A stretch of 64,000 bases of DNA from Trematomus loennbergii (lineage: Eukaryota; Chordata; Actinopteri; Perciformes; Nototheniidae), in NCBI GenBank assembly GCA_012861695.1, contig JAAOOA010000027.1:945001-1009000 (forward strand), written 5' to 3'. This document shows positions 49,701-60,830 of this stretch, piece by piece (position 1 is the stretch's first letter; each line of letters begins with the position of its first letter). The notes below the pieces were generated by a model. That model ran no database searches. It saw only the letters and a program-made list of their open reading frames with translations, and was not told the origin of the DNA. Both the position numbers and the translations under genes were made by a program.

Positions 49701-52138
49701 ACCAAGAAGAACTGTCACAGTATTCAAATATTTCTAGTGAAATTGACATACAGTATGAAGCCTCCACTGGAATATGATAATGTAAGTTAGAGCAGAGACT
49801 TCTCAAGAAAAGACACATGTGACTTTAAAGCTTTTCTCTTGCCATCAAAAGTCGCTGAAGTTCAGGCTTTTCCCATGACATGTGAGTGATAGGGTCATCC
49901 TTTCTGCCATTTTAGATAACTGAGGATGCATTTGACATAAGGGAAGGAAATCTCCTTAATGCCAACTTTTTTGCAGTTTAAAGCAACAATGAGATGCTTT
50001 TTTGGGCCCAATGTCACCCAAACTGACTTCGATGGAAGTCATATCCCCAAAATAAGCATGATGATTAGACTGCATGAGTGCTGTGTTTCGTTCATTGGGA
50101 CTTACACTGCCTCTGGTAGACAGCCAATGACTCAACATAAATCCAGTGCTCTTCCCGAACCCTAAACCAACCCTAATCCTCTTTTAGTCACATCTGGGTG
50201 GTGTACAACGACTTGGAATTATACTGCTAACATCAGAAAGGCAGAAACAGCAGATTTAAAGAAAGTCATTCCATTGTGGTCTTGCTTTGCTCGCTGCCCC
50301 TTACTGCTGTTTCTCATAGGAGATGGTATTTAAGCTTTTGTAACAGCAACTCAAATGTAAGAACTAGTTCTGGCTAATGAGAAGGCAGAGATGTTTCGCG
50401 TTGCATTGCATTTCTTTTTTTCTTTTAGAGACTGTAGCTGGTGCTTGGTTGGCCTGACGGTTGTGATTGAGTGGAGGATCCTGACCTGACCACAGCGAAG
50501 GATGGCTCATGGTTAAGGGTTTTATTTAGAAGAGGTGTGAGTGCAAATGAATCATAAGCAGATCTGGTCTTTTAAAATGTTGCTAAATATAGCAGAGAAA
50601 ATAAACGTCTATTCTCAGGTTTTTAGTTAACTGATTATATTTGCAAGATAGTGTGAAAGGCATGGAAACTGCCATTGTCATTCATGATGGATTATTTAGG
50701 AGTCTGTGTTGGCCAACTGTGTCTTAACGCTGCCTCATAGTTGAGATACCTGGTGCTTTGCAGAGGGGAAGAGCAGATAGCTTTCAGCCCTAAACCAGAG
50801 CCATGCATCCAAACAACAATCCTCTGCTAATTACATCGGTCTGAAAGCTATAAAGAGGGAGGTCTGGCAAACCAGATAATTGGAAGAAAGAAAGAAATAG
50901 AGACAGATGAAAAAGAATCAAAGCGATAATTCAAAACTTTCTCTCTGCCGAAAATGAAGAACAGCCAATTTAGGAGCCTCATTTATGCATTACAATGCTG
51001 TTATTAAAATCTCAAATGCACAATTCAACAATCTTGAGCCAGTTGGAGCTTTTCAGAGTTTTGATGAGGCAAAATGGAACACAAAGTCTTTAATTTTAAT
51101 TATTCTAATATTGACAGTTTAATGAAAGACAAAGGATGCAGGCAAGAAATATTTTTTTGTCTGTTCCCATCAGGGCCATACATTTCTGTTTATTCATTTA
51201 GTAGAGATTAAGAGTGAGGCAGTGACAGTGTGCTGGGCTACAAGATGATTATTTTTCTGATGCAAACAAGAAAAACCAATATTAGGCCTGTAAAACATTT
51301 CCCCTGATTTGCATCCTCCATTTTTTCTGTCATTAAATGGGATTTAGCAAGTAACCACACAATGCCTCCTGCCATATGGTATCACCTGTTCTCATAGTCA
51401 TGCAATGAAGGTCACCTTAAAAGAGGTAGCAATAGATTTGTTTTGCTTTTTAATAATTGTACTTAAATTCGGAATTAAATTGGTGTCATTTTCTAAGGTC
51501 AGAACCGGCTTTCAGAGCTATAGTGCCGTCTAAGTTCTAATGATTTGTAAATGAATAAAACTAAAAAACGATCAGTAGGGGGTTTGAAGTGTGTTTGTTT
51601 TTCAATGGCAATTTTGTGAAAATCCCTCTTTGTAAAGATGCTGTTCACGTTAATGTGTCCATGTGCTTTTCTGCTGACTGTAGGTTGGGTGAAGCTGTCT
51701 GTCCTCCATGCAGTGTCAACAAAACACCTTGTGTCAAATTACTGCTTTTTTCACCATAAAACTAGTTCACACACACAGTGTCAATTGCAGAGTCAGGTGT
51801 TTCCGAGCGAAGCCTTTACGCACAGAGAAATATGGTTATAAACCCCCAAAGACAGGATTGGAGACCTTTATTACATTTTCTGCTTCTTCCTCTTTTTTTC
51901 TAGCTGACCCTTCGGTAAACTGGCTACATGCACGCTCCTCCCGGAAGAAGCGATGCCCGTACACCAAATACCAGACGCTCGAGCTGGAGAAGGAGTTCCT
52001 GTTCAACATGTACCTCACACGGGACCGGCGGCATGAGGGGCGCGAGCACTCAACCTGACAGAGCGGCAGGTGAAGATCTGGTTTCAGAACCGGAGGATGA
52101 AAATGAAGAAACAGAGCAAGGACCATCCCAAGGACTAG
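43539..52138 (+). CDS. hoxb9a: hoxb9a: homeobox protein Hox-B9a, two exons, frame broken at four points
   Basis: This gene encodes a posterior Hox transcription factor, a nuclear DNA-binding protein that patterns the trunk axis and works with PBX/MEIS partners. Exons are 43539-44133 and 51904-52138, joined in phase 1 (CAA A|CT GAC). Correcting the breaks would give about 277 residues, against 250 for human HOXB9. Assignment to B9 rests on the start [20 protein letters not shown], the motif [16 protein letters not shown], a C-terminal exon-1 motif like NKICEGSEDK, and in exon 2 [12 protein letters not shown] (other Hox9 paralogues have ARSTRKKR) and RRHE (others RRYE). The reading frame appears to lose one base near 43821, 43902, 44040 and 52038, so the window as given does not encode an intact protein. 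The fourth break lies inside the homeodomain. Residues around every break are conserved, which favours sequencing error over decay. Identity is very secure; integrity is uncertain. Teleosts usually keep only the 'a' copy of hoxb9, hence the symbol. Confidence 0.93.
46629..46704. repeat. (AC)n microsatellite in the hoxb9a intron
   Basis: AC repeat with CACCACAAC and AAAC interruptions. A smaller AC/GCAC cluster lies at 46256-46298. Confidence 0.95.
47930..48200 (+). promoter_or_regulatory. candidate conserved element in the hoxb9a intron
   Basis: A low-copy block with AAGTTTATTAAGTTATAACG (47998-48017), which contains TTTATTA Hox/Cdx-type cores, followed by AACCCCATTAATTGGCG and a G-rich segment. 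It stands out from flanking intron by composition, but no alignment was possible. Confidence 0.2.
50780..51440 (+). other. repeat-free intron block before hoxb9a exon 2
   Basis: No dispersed repeat was recognised here, and the sequence has many TAATTA/TTAAT cores (for example TTTAATTTTAATTATTC at 51091-51107). It is a reasonable place to look for a Hox enhancer; function is not demonstrated. Confidence 0.2.
51904..52138 (+). CDS. hoxb9a: hoxb9a exon 2 (PBX-interaction motif and homeodomain)
   Basis: The exon follows a pyrimidine-rich tract ending TTTTTTTCTAG at 51903. It opens with DPSVNW; the tryptophan at 51921-51923 is the Hox9 PBX-contact residue. It then encodes the homeodomain from about 51936, with helix 1 and 2 residues [20 protein letters not shown]. 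After RRHE one base is missing at about 52038 (GAGGGGCG where GAG GTG GCG is expected). The correct frame then resumes with [19 protein letters not shown], and so keeps the recognition helix (WFQN, R residues), and ends [13 protein letters not shown] with TAG at 52136-52138. As written, frame-0 translation would end at TGA shortly after RRHEG and lose the recognition helix. The length matches other Hox9 second exons. Confidence 0.93.
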
Positions 52139-52211
52139 CGGGACTCTCAGTGGCGATGACACACGCATACACCAACATAAAGTCCCATATTGCTTATGTC
52201 TTAACCGCAAA

Positions 52212-52261
<50 letters not shown>

Positions 52262-53345
52262 TGGAAGCTCGTAAACACGTCTTCATTTGAGGCTTTGGTA
52301 AAATCTCACAGATCAGACTTTAAATAGGTTGCCTGGTGATGCCGTGTGTGTGTGGGGAGGGTTTTTATTTTTCTCCAGTACTACTCTTCTTTTAGTTATT
52401 TATTGTTCCGTAGCTGAAGAAACCGGGTTTCACGTGGCCATTAATAATCAAGATGAGCACACACACGCACACGCACAAACAAACACACACGCGCACACAC
52501 ACACAAACACACACACACACCATTTTTCTTTCTTGGTTTTTCTCTTGGCTTGCAGAATTTGATTAGAAAGCGCCTGATGGTGGACGTTGATACAAGCAGC
52601 TATCTGCCGTTTGTTTCCCGGTTGTCGGCCTAAGTAATGAGCAGATACCCGAAAAGGAGGAGGAGGATAAGGGTGGGAAGTGATGAGGTGCCGGGGTGTT
52701 AACCCGACTCAGCAACTTGGGGTTCCGATTAGGCTGCTGTCGATACGCTGGATGCCGCCCTTCAGCTCCGGGATGCTTTATGCGCTGCGGCGGCGGCTCT
52801 GCTCGAGTCTGCTGAGGCCTATATCGGATATCGATACTCGTCCCGTCCGCTTGGAGTAAGCACAGATTATCTGAGAGGAGACACAGCACAACGCTCCGGA
52901 TTTGAAAATCATATCCATCCACTTTTTTTTTAATTACGCTTTACGCATCTGCTTTTGGGGATCTCCAAAAATGCTCCAGATCGCACAATTAGTTTTTTTC
53001 TCAGATTCTGCACCTCGCGTCCAACGCTCTCAAACTGCATTAAACAGGCAACTCTACACTTCTTCATTTGACTGGCTAATTACTTTAGTTTACAAGCTAT
53101 TTGCAGGGATAATGTTATACATGTTTGTTTCAGATTCCAGTTCGCGCGAAGTTAAAATGTACTTTACTTTAATTCTCTGTCCATATTTTACAGTCTTTAT
53201 TCAGCGTAGGTCTTGGAATGCATTTTGAGAAATAATCTGCTCTATTTTTGTACAGACAGTATATTGTGTATTATCTGCTATGCAAGGCGGGTCTCTCTCA
53301 TTACAGGAAATGTACGCTGCGCTTCAGCTGAAGAACGAAAATAAA
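52139..53345 (+). other. probable hoxb9a 3'UTR and downstream flank
   Basis: No gene starts here. The stretch 52560-52870 is GC-rich with no domain-bearing frame. The first AATAAA-type hexamer I note downstream on + is near 53339. The true 3' end is unknown. Confidence 0.3.
52213..52258. repeat. (AC)n microsatellite in the hoxb9a 3' region
   Basis: Perfect AC repeat starting 75 bp after the stop codon, so probably within the 3'UTR. Confidence 0.95.
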
Positions 53346-53692
53346 AATCCCGATGCGCTCACGTTTACTGACAATTTCTAAATCATCTTTCGGTTTGTTT
53401 TAGCCTAGAAAATATCATTCCTAGAATTTCTATAACGCTTTTATATAAAAGGACATAACGTAAAATATGTACTCCCACGTGAAATGTTCCAGCAAAAGGG
53501 TCCGTATTTAATAACTATTATCTGGTTAAATTTCAGTTTATGCAGAATTGTATTGATCTGAAAGTAAAAAATATGAAGAGGCCGTGTCGGAAGGCCGGCG
53601 TTATTTGAAGTGTCGGTGTAGTTAATGGCGTCCGATGGCTTTTTTATTGACGGATCATAAACAACACATTGGCTTTACAATACTGCGCGTTT

Positions 53693-53697
<5 letters not shown>

Positions 53698-53774
<77 letters not shown>
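53698..53774. repeat. (GT)n microsatellite, about 76 bp
   Basis: Perfect GT repeat apart from its edges. Confidence 0.97.
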
Positions 53775-53777
<3 letters not shown>

Positions 53778-53779
53778 TT

Positions 53780-55275
53780 GAAAACCACAAATGATGCACC
53801 GCCATTGTAAAAATTAGAAGCATACATGTCGTTTACGCACAGCTGCGTGGATTCTGCCTCCAGTTTAATCCATGCTTTATTCATTTAGTCGTTTTTGCGC
53901 AGAAACGAACGGGTCTACATGGAGCCTTTTTTGTCTTAGACTTTATTGATAAGCATCAAATCCTCTAATTACGAGAACATGTTTACATGGTTTGCGCATG
54001 CCTCACATTCCTCGTCATTTCGTCGTCTTGCTCTTTGTGTGTTAAATCTGTCGGAAGGGAATGCTTACTGAACATTTAAACAGACTAAATAGAAGTTTCT
54101 TGATAGGAAATATTTCTAATTTATTGTATATAAACTGAGTAACATCGTCTCTCTTGTTGGATGATTTTAAAATGGTTGGTTATTGTTTTGTCTTTTTTGG
54201 GATATGGCATTTTATTGTAATATAGATGATTTTCTTTTATTGTGTCTGTCATGTTCTTTAGATTCTGTTTTCCATGTTGTGCCGACTGTCTGTTCTGAAG
54301 TCAGTCTGATTTGTTGTAGCCTAAAAGTATTGGGATAAAGAAGACAAAACGATTTGATAAAAATGAAGATATGTATATAAATTATACTTTTTATTTGAAT
54401 AACTCTGTTACTTTCTGCTCTCCGCCTCCTGTCCCAGTACTTCCTCTACTCACTGTTGGAACACAGTTTCTGGAGTATGTCCTGCTGATAAATACAGAAA
54501 AACCTCAAGGAGTAATTTTATTTTTCCTAAATTGTTTTTATCAAGGCGCATTTAAGCCATATGGCCGCAGTATTCAACCAGCAGGCACACTCCAGAGACT
54601 CTGATCCTCCCTCTTTGTGAAATGTTCTTCTCTTCTGTCTGTCTCTGTGTTGTTGTTGTTTTGTGCGATGGCACTGCTGATGCTGGATTAAAGAAGAGAC
54701 TTTACAGTACCATCATGCTTCATGTCGTTGAATTTCTACTTATTGAAATGAAAAGTAATGCAATATTCTCCTTTTTCCTAGAGTGGGAAAGTTTCTCCTT
54801 TCCCTTCTCCTCCAATCTGTTCTCTGTGTGAAGAGAGGAACGGATGGGGCAGCATGTGTTTAAAATATGTGTCTCTTCAGTTAAACCCTGAGTCTTTAAG
54901 GACAGGGGCGTCTGTTTGGCTGCAACACCAAAAGACTGTCATAAAGCCATAAACACCCCCCCACCCACACAGATGATGAGTGCATTCATTAGAGGCGTCG
55001 TCATCCGTCCATTAGGAGCTTGTGAAGCCGCTGCGGTTCCTGTGTTTGTCTCTGATAGACACACAGTCTGAGGAGAGCTGCAAGAGATCTGCTTCCTCCC
55101 CGACTTCTCACATCAAGAAGACAGAGTTAGAATGAGACAGAGGAACTGTGACTGGTAAAAGTTGCCATATGTAGATGTTTATGCAAAAGAAGCAGAAGAT
55201 ATGACACTAAGTTACAACAGAAGAGCAAGAGAAGCAGAGTAGCAATTTCAACTGTATCCTTGTTAGCACTACAGC
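53780..55275. other. gene-free stretch downstream of hoxb9a
   Basis: No homeobox exon or Hox8-type N-terminus is visible on the + strand. Nothing else was recognised. Confidence 0.4.
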
Positions 55276-55622
55276 ATCGACCAGTGGCGTAACTATCAAC
55301 GGTGCAGCCGGTGCAACGCACCGGGGCCCAGAGCCAGCCAGGAGCCCATGCAACAACAACAACAAAAAAAACATTTATTTTTATATATATTTTTTATTTT
55401 TTTATTTTTGGGGCCCCAATGGCATTGACCGGTTCACGCAGTCTTCAAAGTAACCAAGCAACCTAAATTAATGTGTAATTTGTCTGTCCAATGACCTTGC
55501 TCCCTTTCATGTCATGTGATATCTTGCGTGACGAGCGAACCATTTAATCAACCTGAACTGTACTGTAGCTAGCAGCAGCAAGTTCGGCAGCATTATAAAA
55601 AATGTAATAGCTTGCATTTATA

Positions 55623-56121
55623 ATGTACAGCAAACCAAAGCACAAGAGCGGCGCTCAAAAGAGAAAGGACAAGAGAGAACAAGGAGATGTAACAGCAAAA
55701 CTGACGAAATTAGAGTTTTTGTCATACATCGTCCTCGAAATCGAGCGCTAACTTTAGCAATGTGGATGTGCAACGGCAGCCGGAGCCGGAGGCTAACGAT
55801 AGCTCACCACCATCATTGCCATCTAGCTCCACAAGTGAAACTGTATCCGTGGCCGTGGCTGTGCGACCTTCTTCTCCAGCCAGCCAGGAGGAGAGGCTGG
55901 ATTTGGCTGTGCCCGGCGGTGGTCCAACAGTTCCCCCAAGGGCCCCAACCAATAGGGGACTCTATGGCGCTATTGAGACCCCCGACGCCAAGATCAAAAG
56001 CTATATTATAGCAACCGGTCTATGTAGGCCTACCGGCCCATTCCCCAGAGACAAACATCAAGGAAACAGGTGTAATCCTCTTCTTAGTTCGCTGTGCCGT
56101 TGTCAGGCTGTGGTGGTCTGA
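55623..56121 (+). pseudogene. broken ZMYM-like hAT transposase N-terminus
   Basis: The first frame from ATG 55623 gives MYSKPKHKSGAQKRKDKREQ and stops at TAA 55749-55751. A one-base shift restores a frame through SANFSNVDVQRQ to PTGPFPRDKHQ, ending at 56121. The KHKSGAQKRKxKxE leader and the later GPFPRD block are typical of hAT transposases related to ZMYM1-like proteins. The zinc finger and catalytic RNase H-like domain are absent. Confidence 0.6.
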
Positions 56122-56191
56122 GGCCAGGGCAGGCTGTTGTTGATAGCCTATACATGTGGCGCTTCTATTCTGAGTGGTTGTGTATGTCCGT

Positions 56192-57202
56192 CATAGGCGG
56201 CGCCAGGGGGGCGCTAGGGGGTGCTGAAGCTCCCCCTAGGATAGCCATAGCACCCCCCAAGCACCCCCAATAAATGTATGTCTTTTTTTATTTTTACGTG
56301 TGAAATTCATAATTTGAAAAAGTATTGATTCGAAAATAATATGCCACAGTACAGAACAAGTACTTCTGGGTCTCTGTGTTTCATTCAAGCTCGGCTCTGT
56401 GTGTGTGTGGCAGGCGCGCATTTAGTGTGATTAAGCGAGCGAGAGAGAGAGAGCGCACCGGTGCCAGGAACCGTGTTGTTAGCATCTGTTTAGCTAGCTG
56501 CTCTAACGGATATAAGGAGCTGTTTCTACAACAAGGTGAAGGGAATGTCCTCTCCTGTCAGACTGAGGGACAGGTGAGCTAAAGGACTCTCTGAGTGTTT
56601 AGATAGTTTACTTAGTCTAAGTTATCTCAGTGGGTCTCAAACGGTTTGGTCACGATTTATGTAAACAATTATTTCTGAGGCACACCTTCATATGATCATT
56701 ATAGGTATAAAAAAAATAAGAATAAATGAAAAACAATTTGGAAATACTATATGACAGTAAAACAAGAATACAGTTTAAAAGGGTAGTGATTTGTAAAATA
56801 TCCATAAAGAAAAAAGTAAATCTGTTTACAGTTCTGTTTCATATGGGTGTTGAGAGATGTATCCATAGATCTCTTCATGTTGCTCTCTGAGTGCACCAGA
56901 TTGATGCAAATCTTCCCGGGGGAGCATGCCCCCGGACCCCCCAGAGGATATTAGGTCCACCCCCCACTTATAAAAATAGCACTTTACCTATGCTTACACC
57001 TATATGCCGTGAGCTGATTATCGAGCCTTCATTGTAACAAGTGTATATATATTGTGTATGTGCGTGTGGGGAGTGTAGCAGTAGAAAATTCCACTGTAGC
57101 GCCCGGTAGATTAAGGGAAAACCCTAAATGTTTGAGAACCCTCTGTGAAACGTCAAGCTAGCCCACAGCACCCCCAAAAGAAAATCTCTGGTGCCGCCAC
57201 TG
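56192..57202. mobile_element. second hAT element, nested, with perfect 8-bp target duplication
   Basis: It is flanked by identical ATGTCCGT copies (56184-56191, 57203-57210). Ends CATAGGCGGCGCCAGGGGG and TGGTGCCGCCACTG are inverted repeats of the CAGTGGCGGCACC type. It is about 1011 bp with no intact transposase frame. Confidence 0.9.
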
Positions 57203-57679
57203 ATGTCCGTGCGTGTGTGAGCGCATCAGTGTGCGCTTATGTTTGGGGCGATGGGGGGGGGGCTCAAAACAATATTTGCACCGGGGCCAATCACAACCTT
57301 GTTACGCCACTGGCATCAACATATTAAGTAATAGTGATGCAGATATAGGCCAAGTTAGCATCACAAGGGCTCTTTACAAATGGGATTGTTTCCATTGAAG
57401 CTCTGTGGCACATGTTTATGATACTTACATGCTTTGTTCAGCAGGATAATCTTCATATCTGAAGCATTACATGTTACTTGTTAGACACTTTTATCCAAAG
57501 CATAAATACAATCTCCAGAAGAAGGCTGGCCCGGAAGTTAGCATCTCAAGGGCCCCTCAACAAAGTCCAATGGGATTTTTCCATTGGATTTTGCAATATT
57601 GCAGGAAAGATAAACTCAGTGGGTTGTTACATGCAGGTTTGGTTCAGCAGGATAATCTGTACATATTTTTATAGGACAC

Positions 57680-57890
57680 ATATGCTTCAGACATTCACCA
57701 GTGGGTATTTACTGACATATTTTATGTTGTGGAACAAAAGCATTAAAATATCATCAGTTTGTTGTAAGCTACTGACCTTATTAAAGGCCTCTAACCAAAA
57801 ACACATTCAGAAACCATTGAAAGGGAAGATGCAAAATGCTAACTAATTCCCAGGTTGTTGGACTCATTCCTGCAACACTCTTCATACATA
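57680..57890. mobile_element. dispersed repeat related to 7555-7745
   Basis: Shares CAGACATTCACCAGTG, ACATATTTTATGT, AAAATGCTAACTAATTCCCAGG and GACTCATTCCTGCAACACTC with the earlier copy. Class not assigned. Confidence 0.5.
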
Positions 57891-58059
57891 TTCTGATCAT
57901 GTTGCCATTGTGAGTATAGCTTGCAAAGTCATGCCAGTGTTATTGATACTGCTCCAGGTCATGGGTCCAAATTCCCTATAACTAACCCAACTGGAAGGTT
58001 TTGACCAAACAGAACAGTCAAGATTTGTTCTAAAAATCATCAAACAGATAATATTTCAC

Positions 58060-58262
58060 GAGGTCAACTGTGGTAGATCTTCTACCAATTGAGGTGTCAA
58101 TGGTTTGATTCCCTGTGCCTGCAGTCAACATCCCTTGTATAGCAGCCTCTGCCTCTGTATGAATGGGTGTCAATGGGTGGATGCTGACTTCAAAAGGTAA
58201 AAGCGGTGTAAGGGGTTGCAAGACTGTAAGACTGAAAAAAAGCTATATAAATGCAGTCCGTT
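58060..58262 (+). mobile_element. tRNA-derived SINE, degenerate
   Basis: The head has TGGTAGATCTTCTACCAATT and a box B-like GGTTTGATTCCCTGTGCC. The body has TGAATGGGTGTCAATGGGTG. The 3' end has AAAGCTATATAAATGCAGTCC. Typical of widespread fish SINEs. Confidence 0.7.
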
Positions 58263-58264
58263 AA

Positions 58265-58644
58265 AGGTAGGGTAGGTAAGTTTGAGAAACCGGCTCGAGA
58301 TACACTTTTTGTTATATTCCATGGAATGCTCTTAACATCCCGATAGCAATGAATATCTTAAGTGCTTTGACAAAAAATCCATAAAAAAATGTCATCTGTG
58401 GAAGCCTTAATACTGTAAAAAGCACGACCAATCATTTTAGCTGGCCCGGCTAAAATACTGGATGGCCTACCTGCCTGTCAGCCTTCCATCTGTGCACAAA
58501 CTTATCTCGTGCCCTCATTGGTCATGTGCGCGTTCGTGTGTGTTGGAGGAGGGGCTCTATAAGGAAGTGGCAGATTTTCTCCGGTTGTGTATTTTCAAAT
58601 TCTAGCGATCTCGAGCCGGTTTCTCAAACTTACCTACCCCACCT
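58265..58644. mobile_element. TTAA-flanked MITE family B, copy 3 (380 bp)
   Basis: TTAA at 58261-58264 and 58645-58648 flank AGGTAGGGTAGGTAAG and CTTACCTACCCCACCT. It is in the opposite orientation to the copy at 30.7 kb. Its long termini reach GAGAAACCGGCTCGAG on both sides. Confidence 0.92.
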
Positions 58645-59238
58645 TTAACATATATTTCTAGACAATGTCTCTTTTTTAAATGTACCCGTAAAAACAACAA
58701 TGAAAGTATACTGTGTCTAAAGAACATGTCCTAATTCACTGGCATGTGTAACTGTCTTGCAATAGTGGAGTAATGACACTGTTAAAACAAGCAAGTAATA
58801 TCAGTAGTAGGAATGTTCTAACAGTCTGGCATTAGCAACGCTCTCCTGCTAACAAGTCATCTAAACGTTAACCACTTCATAAATATGGTGTGAGGATTCA
58901 CTATAGTGTAGATTAAAGCACATTTTGCACAGTTGAACGTATATCGTGTGAAATGATAGATCAACTATTGTCATGCACAAGTCCTAGGTGATTCCAAACT
59001 TCAGAAATGTGTTTGAACGCACATCAAATCATATGGGAAACAGCTGTTATATTATGTTTCAAGTATCAGCTGTGTTTTTGATTGCTAACACACTGAAATT
59101 ATATGAAGTACAATTATTGAAACCCATCTGCACAACTATAACCAAATAATGACACACGGAAAGAGTTCACTCTAGAACTGCTCTTTGTGAAAAGAGTCTT
59201 GAGAAAACTTCTGTTGTGATCTTGTGCTTTATCAACCT

Positions 59239-59711
59239 CTTAAGCCCCAAGCCTGTTTTTCAGGTCTCAGGCTCGAAAATGACATTCCCAGAACAAATGA
59301 CCATATCTTCACTTCTAAAAGGGGTAAATTAATAATCTTTTTTCTCAAAGCAAGGTTACATCTATGAGTTGGATGTAGAAGTGTCAGAATCAATATAGAT
59401 GTTTTTAATTTAAAGTAAATTCAGATTGAACATAGTAAACAAATGTAAATGATTGTGTCCGTCCAAAAATAAACCATTACTTATAGTGAAAACCACCCTT
59501 GAATGATGGGATAGTAGACTAAAAGCTTTAGGAATCCAAACTATAACATATAATAAGTACCCTGTATCAAGATTGATGCAAAACAAGTGAAATTTGACCT
59601 TTTTAGAGAGATTTAGAAAAAAGAAACCACTTCTGGGGTCATTTGGGTGCATTTTCCATATCTCTGGCCCCCCTTGTTCGATTTTGATGATTGACATCTC
59701 TTTTTAACCGT
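59239..59711. mobile_element. repeat family C (TTAAGCCCCAA), copy 2
   Basis: Begins CTTAAGCCCCAAGCCTGTTT and runs in reverse relative to the copy nested at 11.84-12.46 kb. Shared blocks include GCTCGAAAATGACATT, AACCACCCTTGAATGATGGG and AAATTTGACCTTTTTAGAGAG. Confidence 0.65.
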
Positions 59712-60136
59712 TAGAGCCAATAGAATCGAGGGGAAGTTCCTCAAATCCATCTAAACATTACCAATTGGTGAATGAGTGATGCGCAGCCAGAATGCCCCAG
59801 AACCGGAAGCTGCGATACACTCTGGTGGCTATCATTAGCAGCTAATATGAAATCTCCGTTTTTGACATAAAAATGGAATGATGGATTATCAGTAATCATT
59901 TCAAAGTGACACAGACACATTGGATTAACCATTGGATTAACCTTCAGCAGTGTTTTTATCGTTTTAATAAAAATCGAGACTTGCCTTTCAAAACCTGTTC
60001 CTATGAACCTAGTGACAAACGGCGATGTTTAAACATAATTTACTATTCAGACATAATAAGTGTTTTATACTTTAGTATACTTTTGCTAATTGTACAATGT
60101 GGAGAGAAAAGCATGTATTCATCAGTGTGTGCTAAC

Positions 60137-60415
60137 CAGGGCCGTCCCTCCCTACAGGCCGATCATGCAGACTGCGTGGGGCCTCACCTTGCGGAGGGGG
60201 CCTAATCTTGCGGGGGGGTGCCTCAACTGAGCCGAAAATGCGGTGCACCTATGCGCTTATGCGGCGCAATTAGTGTGGTGCGGCACGGTTTCGCCGCTGC
60301 GAGGCTCCACTAGCACCCCCCCACCCCATCGACGACACGACGACGCCGCTCGCAAAACAGAGGGCCTCATCATATAACTTTGCGTGGGGCCTCATGTTGG
60401 CCAGGGACGGCCCTG
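60137..60415. mobile_element. 279-bp hAT MITE with perfect target duplication
   Basis: Inverted ends CAGGGCCGTCCCT and AGGGACGGCCCTG are perfect. The identical 8-mer GTGCTAAC flanks both sides (60129-60136, 60416-60423). The GC-rich interior has a second pair of GTGGGGCCTCA blocks (60177 and 60385). The perfect duplication suggests a relatively recent insertion. Confidence 0.93.
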
Positions 60416-60830
60416 GTGCTAACTGGTCTTATGTGTTGTGTTTGGTCAATATATTCATACTTACAATGTCTTTCTGAAAAAGCCCAAACCAGATCATGTG
60501 TTTCAGATTGAGCACAGCGGTTTTTCATTTAGCAAAAGAGTAGGGTCATCTGCTACTTGTGTGTGTGCTTGTTTGGATCTGTGTAGTGGTTTAAAAGAAA
60601 GAGCTTTTTCAGAATCTTTATGAATGTTAAAAGAACAGTTATAGTTCTCCAGAAATGAACTCACAAACACCTCAAATGTCTATATCTGCTGGAAAAGTAT
60701 TGTATGTTATTGAGCATGGATTAACAGTTTGTATGCCAGTTGGAAGGATTATCAACGAGGAGCTATAGTTTTAACAAATACATTGAAACACACTGAACAA
60801 TACTCTTTAATCAGATTATAATAGTTTGTT

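Larger units (their letters stand above)
44134..51903 (+). other. hoxb9a intron, unusually long (about 7.77 kb)
   Basis: It is bounded by GTAAGT at 44134 and TAG at 51901-51903, consistent with GT-AG splicing. Hox9 introns in compact vertebrate Hox clusters are generally a few kb or less, so this one is long. It contains AC microsatellites near 46250 and 46629-46704, a short AC run near 48265, an AT run at 47505-47525, and otherwise mostly unique AT-rich sequence. I find no open reading frame in it that looks like a gene. Embedded enhancers are likely for a Hox intron but cannot be shown from one sequence. Confidence 0.8.
55283..57312. mobile_element. hAT element (CAGTGGCGTAAC termini) carrying a nested second hAT element
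   Basis: Ends CAGTGGCGTAAC and GTTACGCCACTG are perfect 12-bp inverted repeats. The flanking 8-mers GCATCGAC and GCATCAAC differ at one base, as expected for an aged hAT target duplication. GTGCAACGCACCGGGGCCC near the left end and TTTGCACCGGGGCCAAT near the right end extend the terminal similarity. It includes a broken transposase N-terminus and is split by the insertion at 56192-57202. Confidence 0.9.

Noticed and set aside
51836..52258. 140-codon minus-strand frame across hoxb9a exon 2
   Set aside because: It is antisense to the homeobox and ends in the AC repeat; it has no independent domain.
52902..53228. 108-codon + frame downstream of hoxb9a, considered as a hoxb8a exon
   Set aside because: It has no Hox N-terminal motif, no W-containing PBX motif and no homeodomain.
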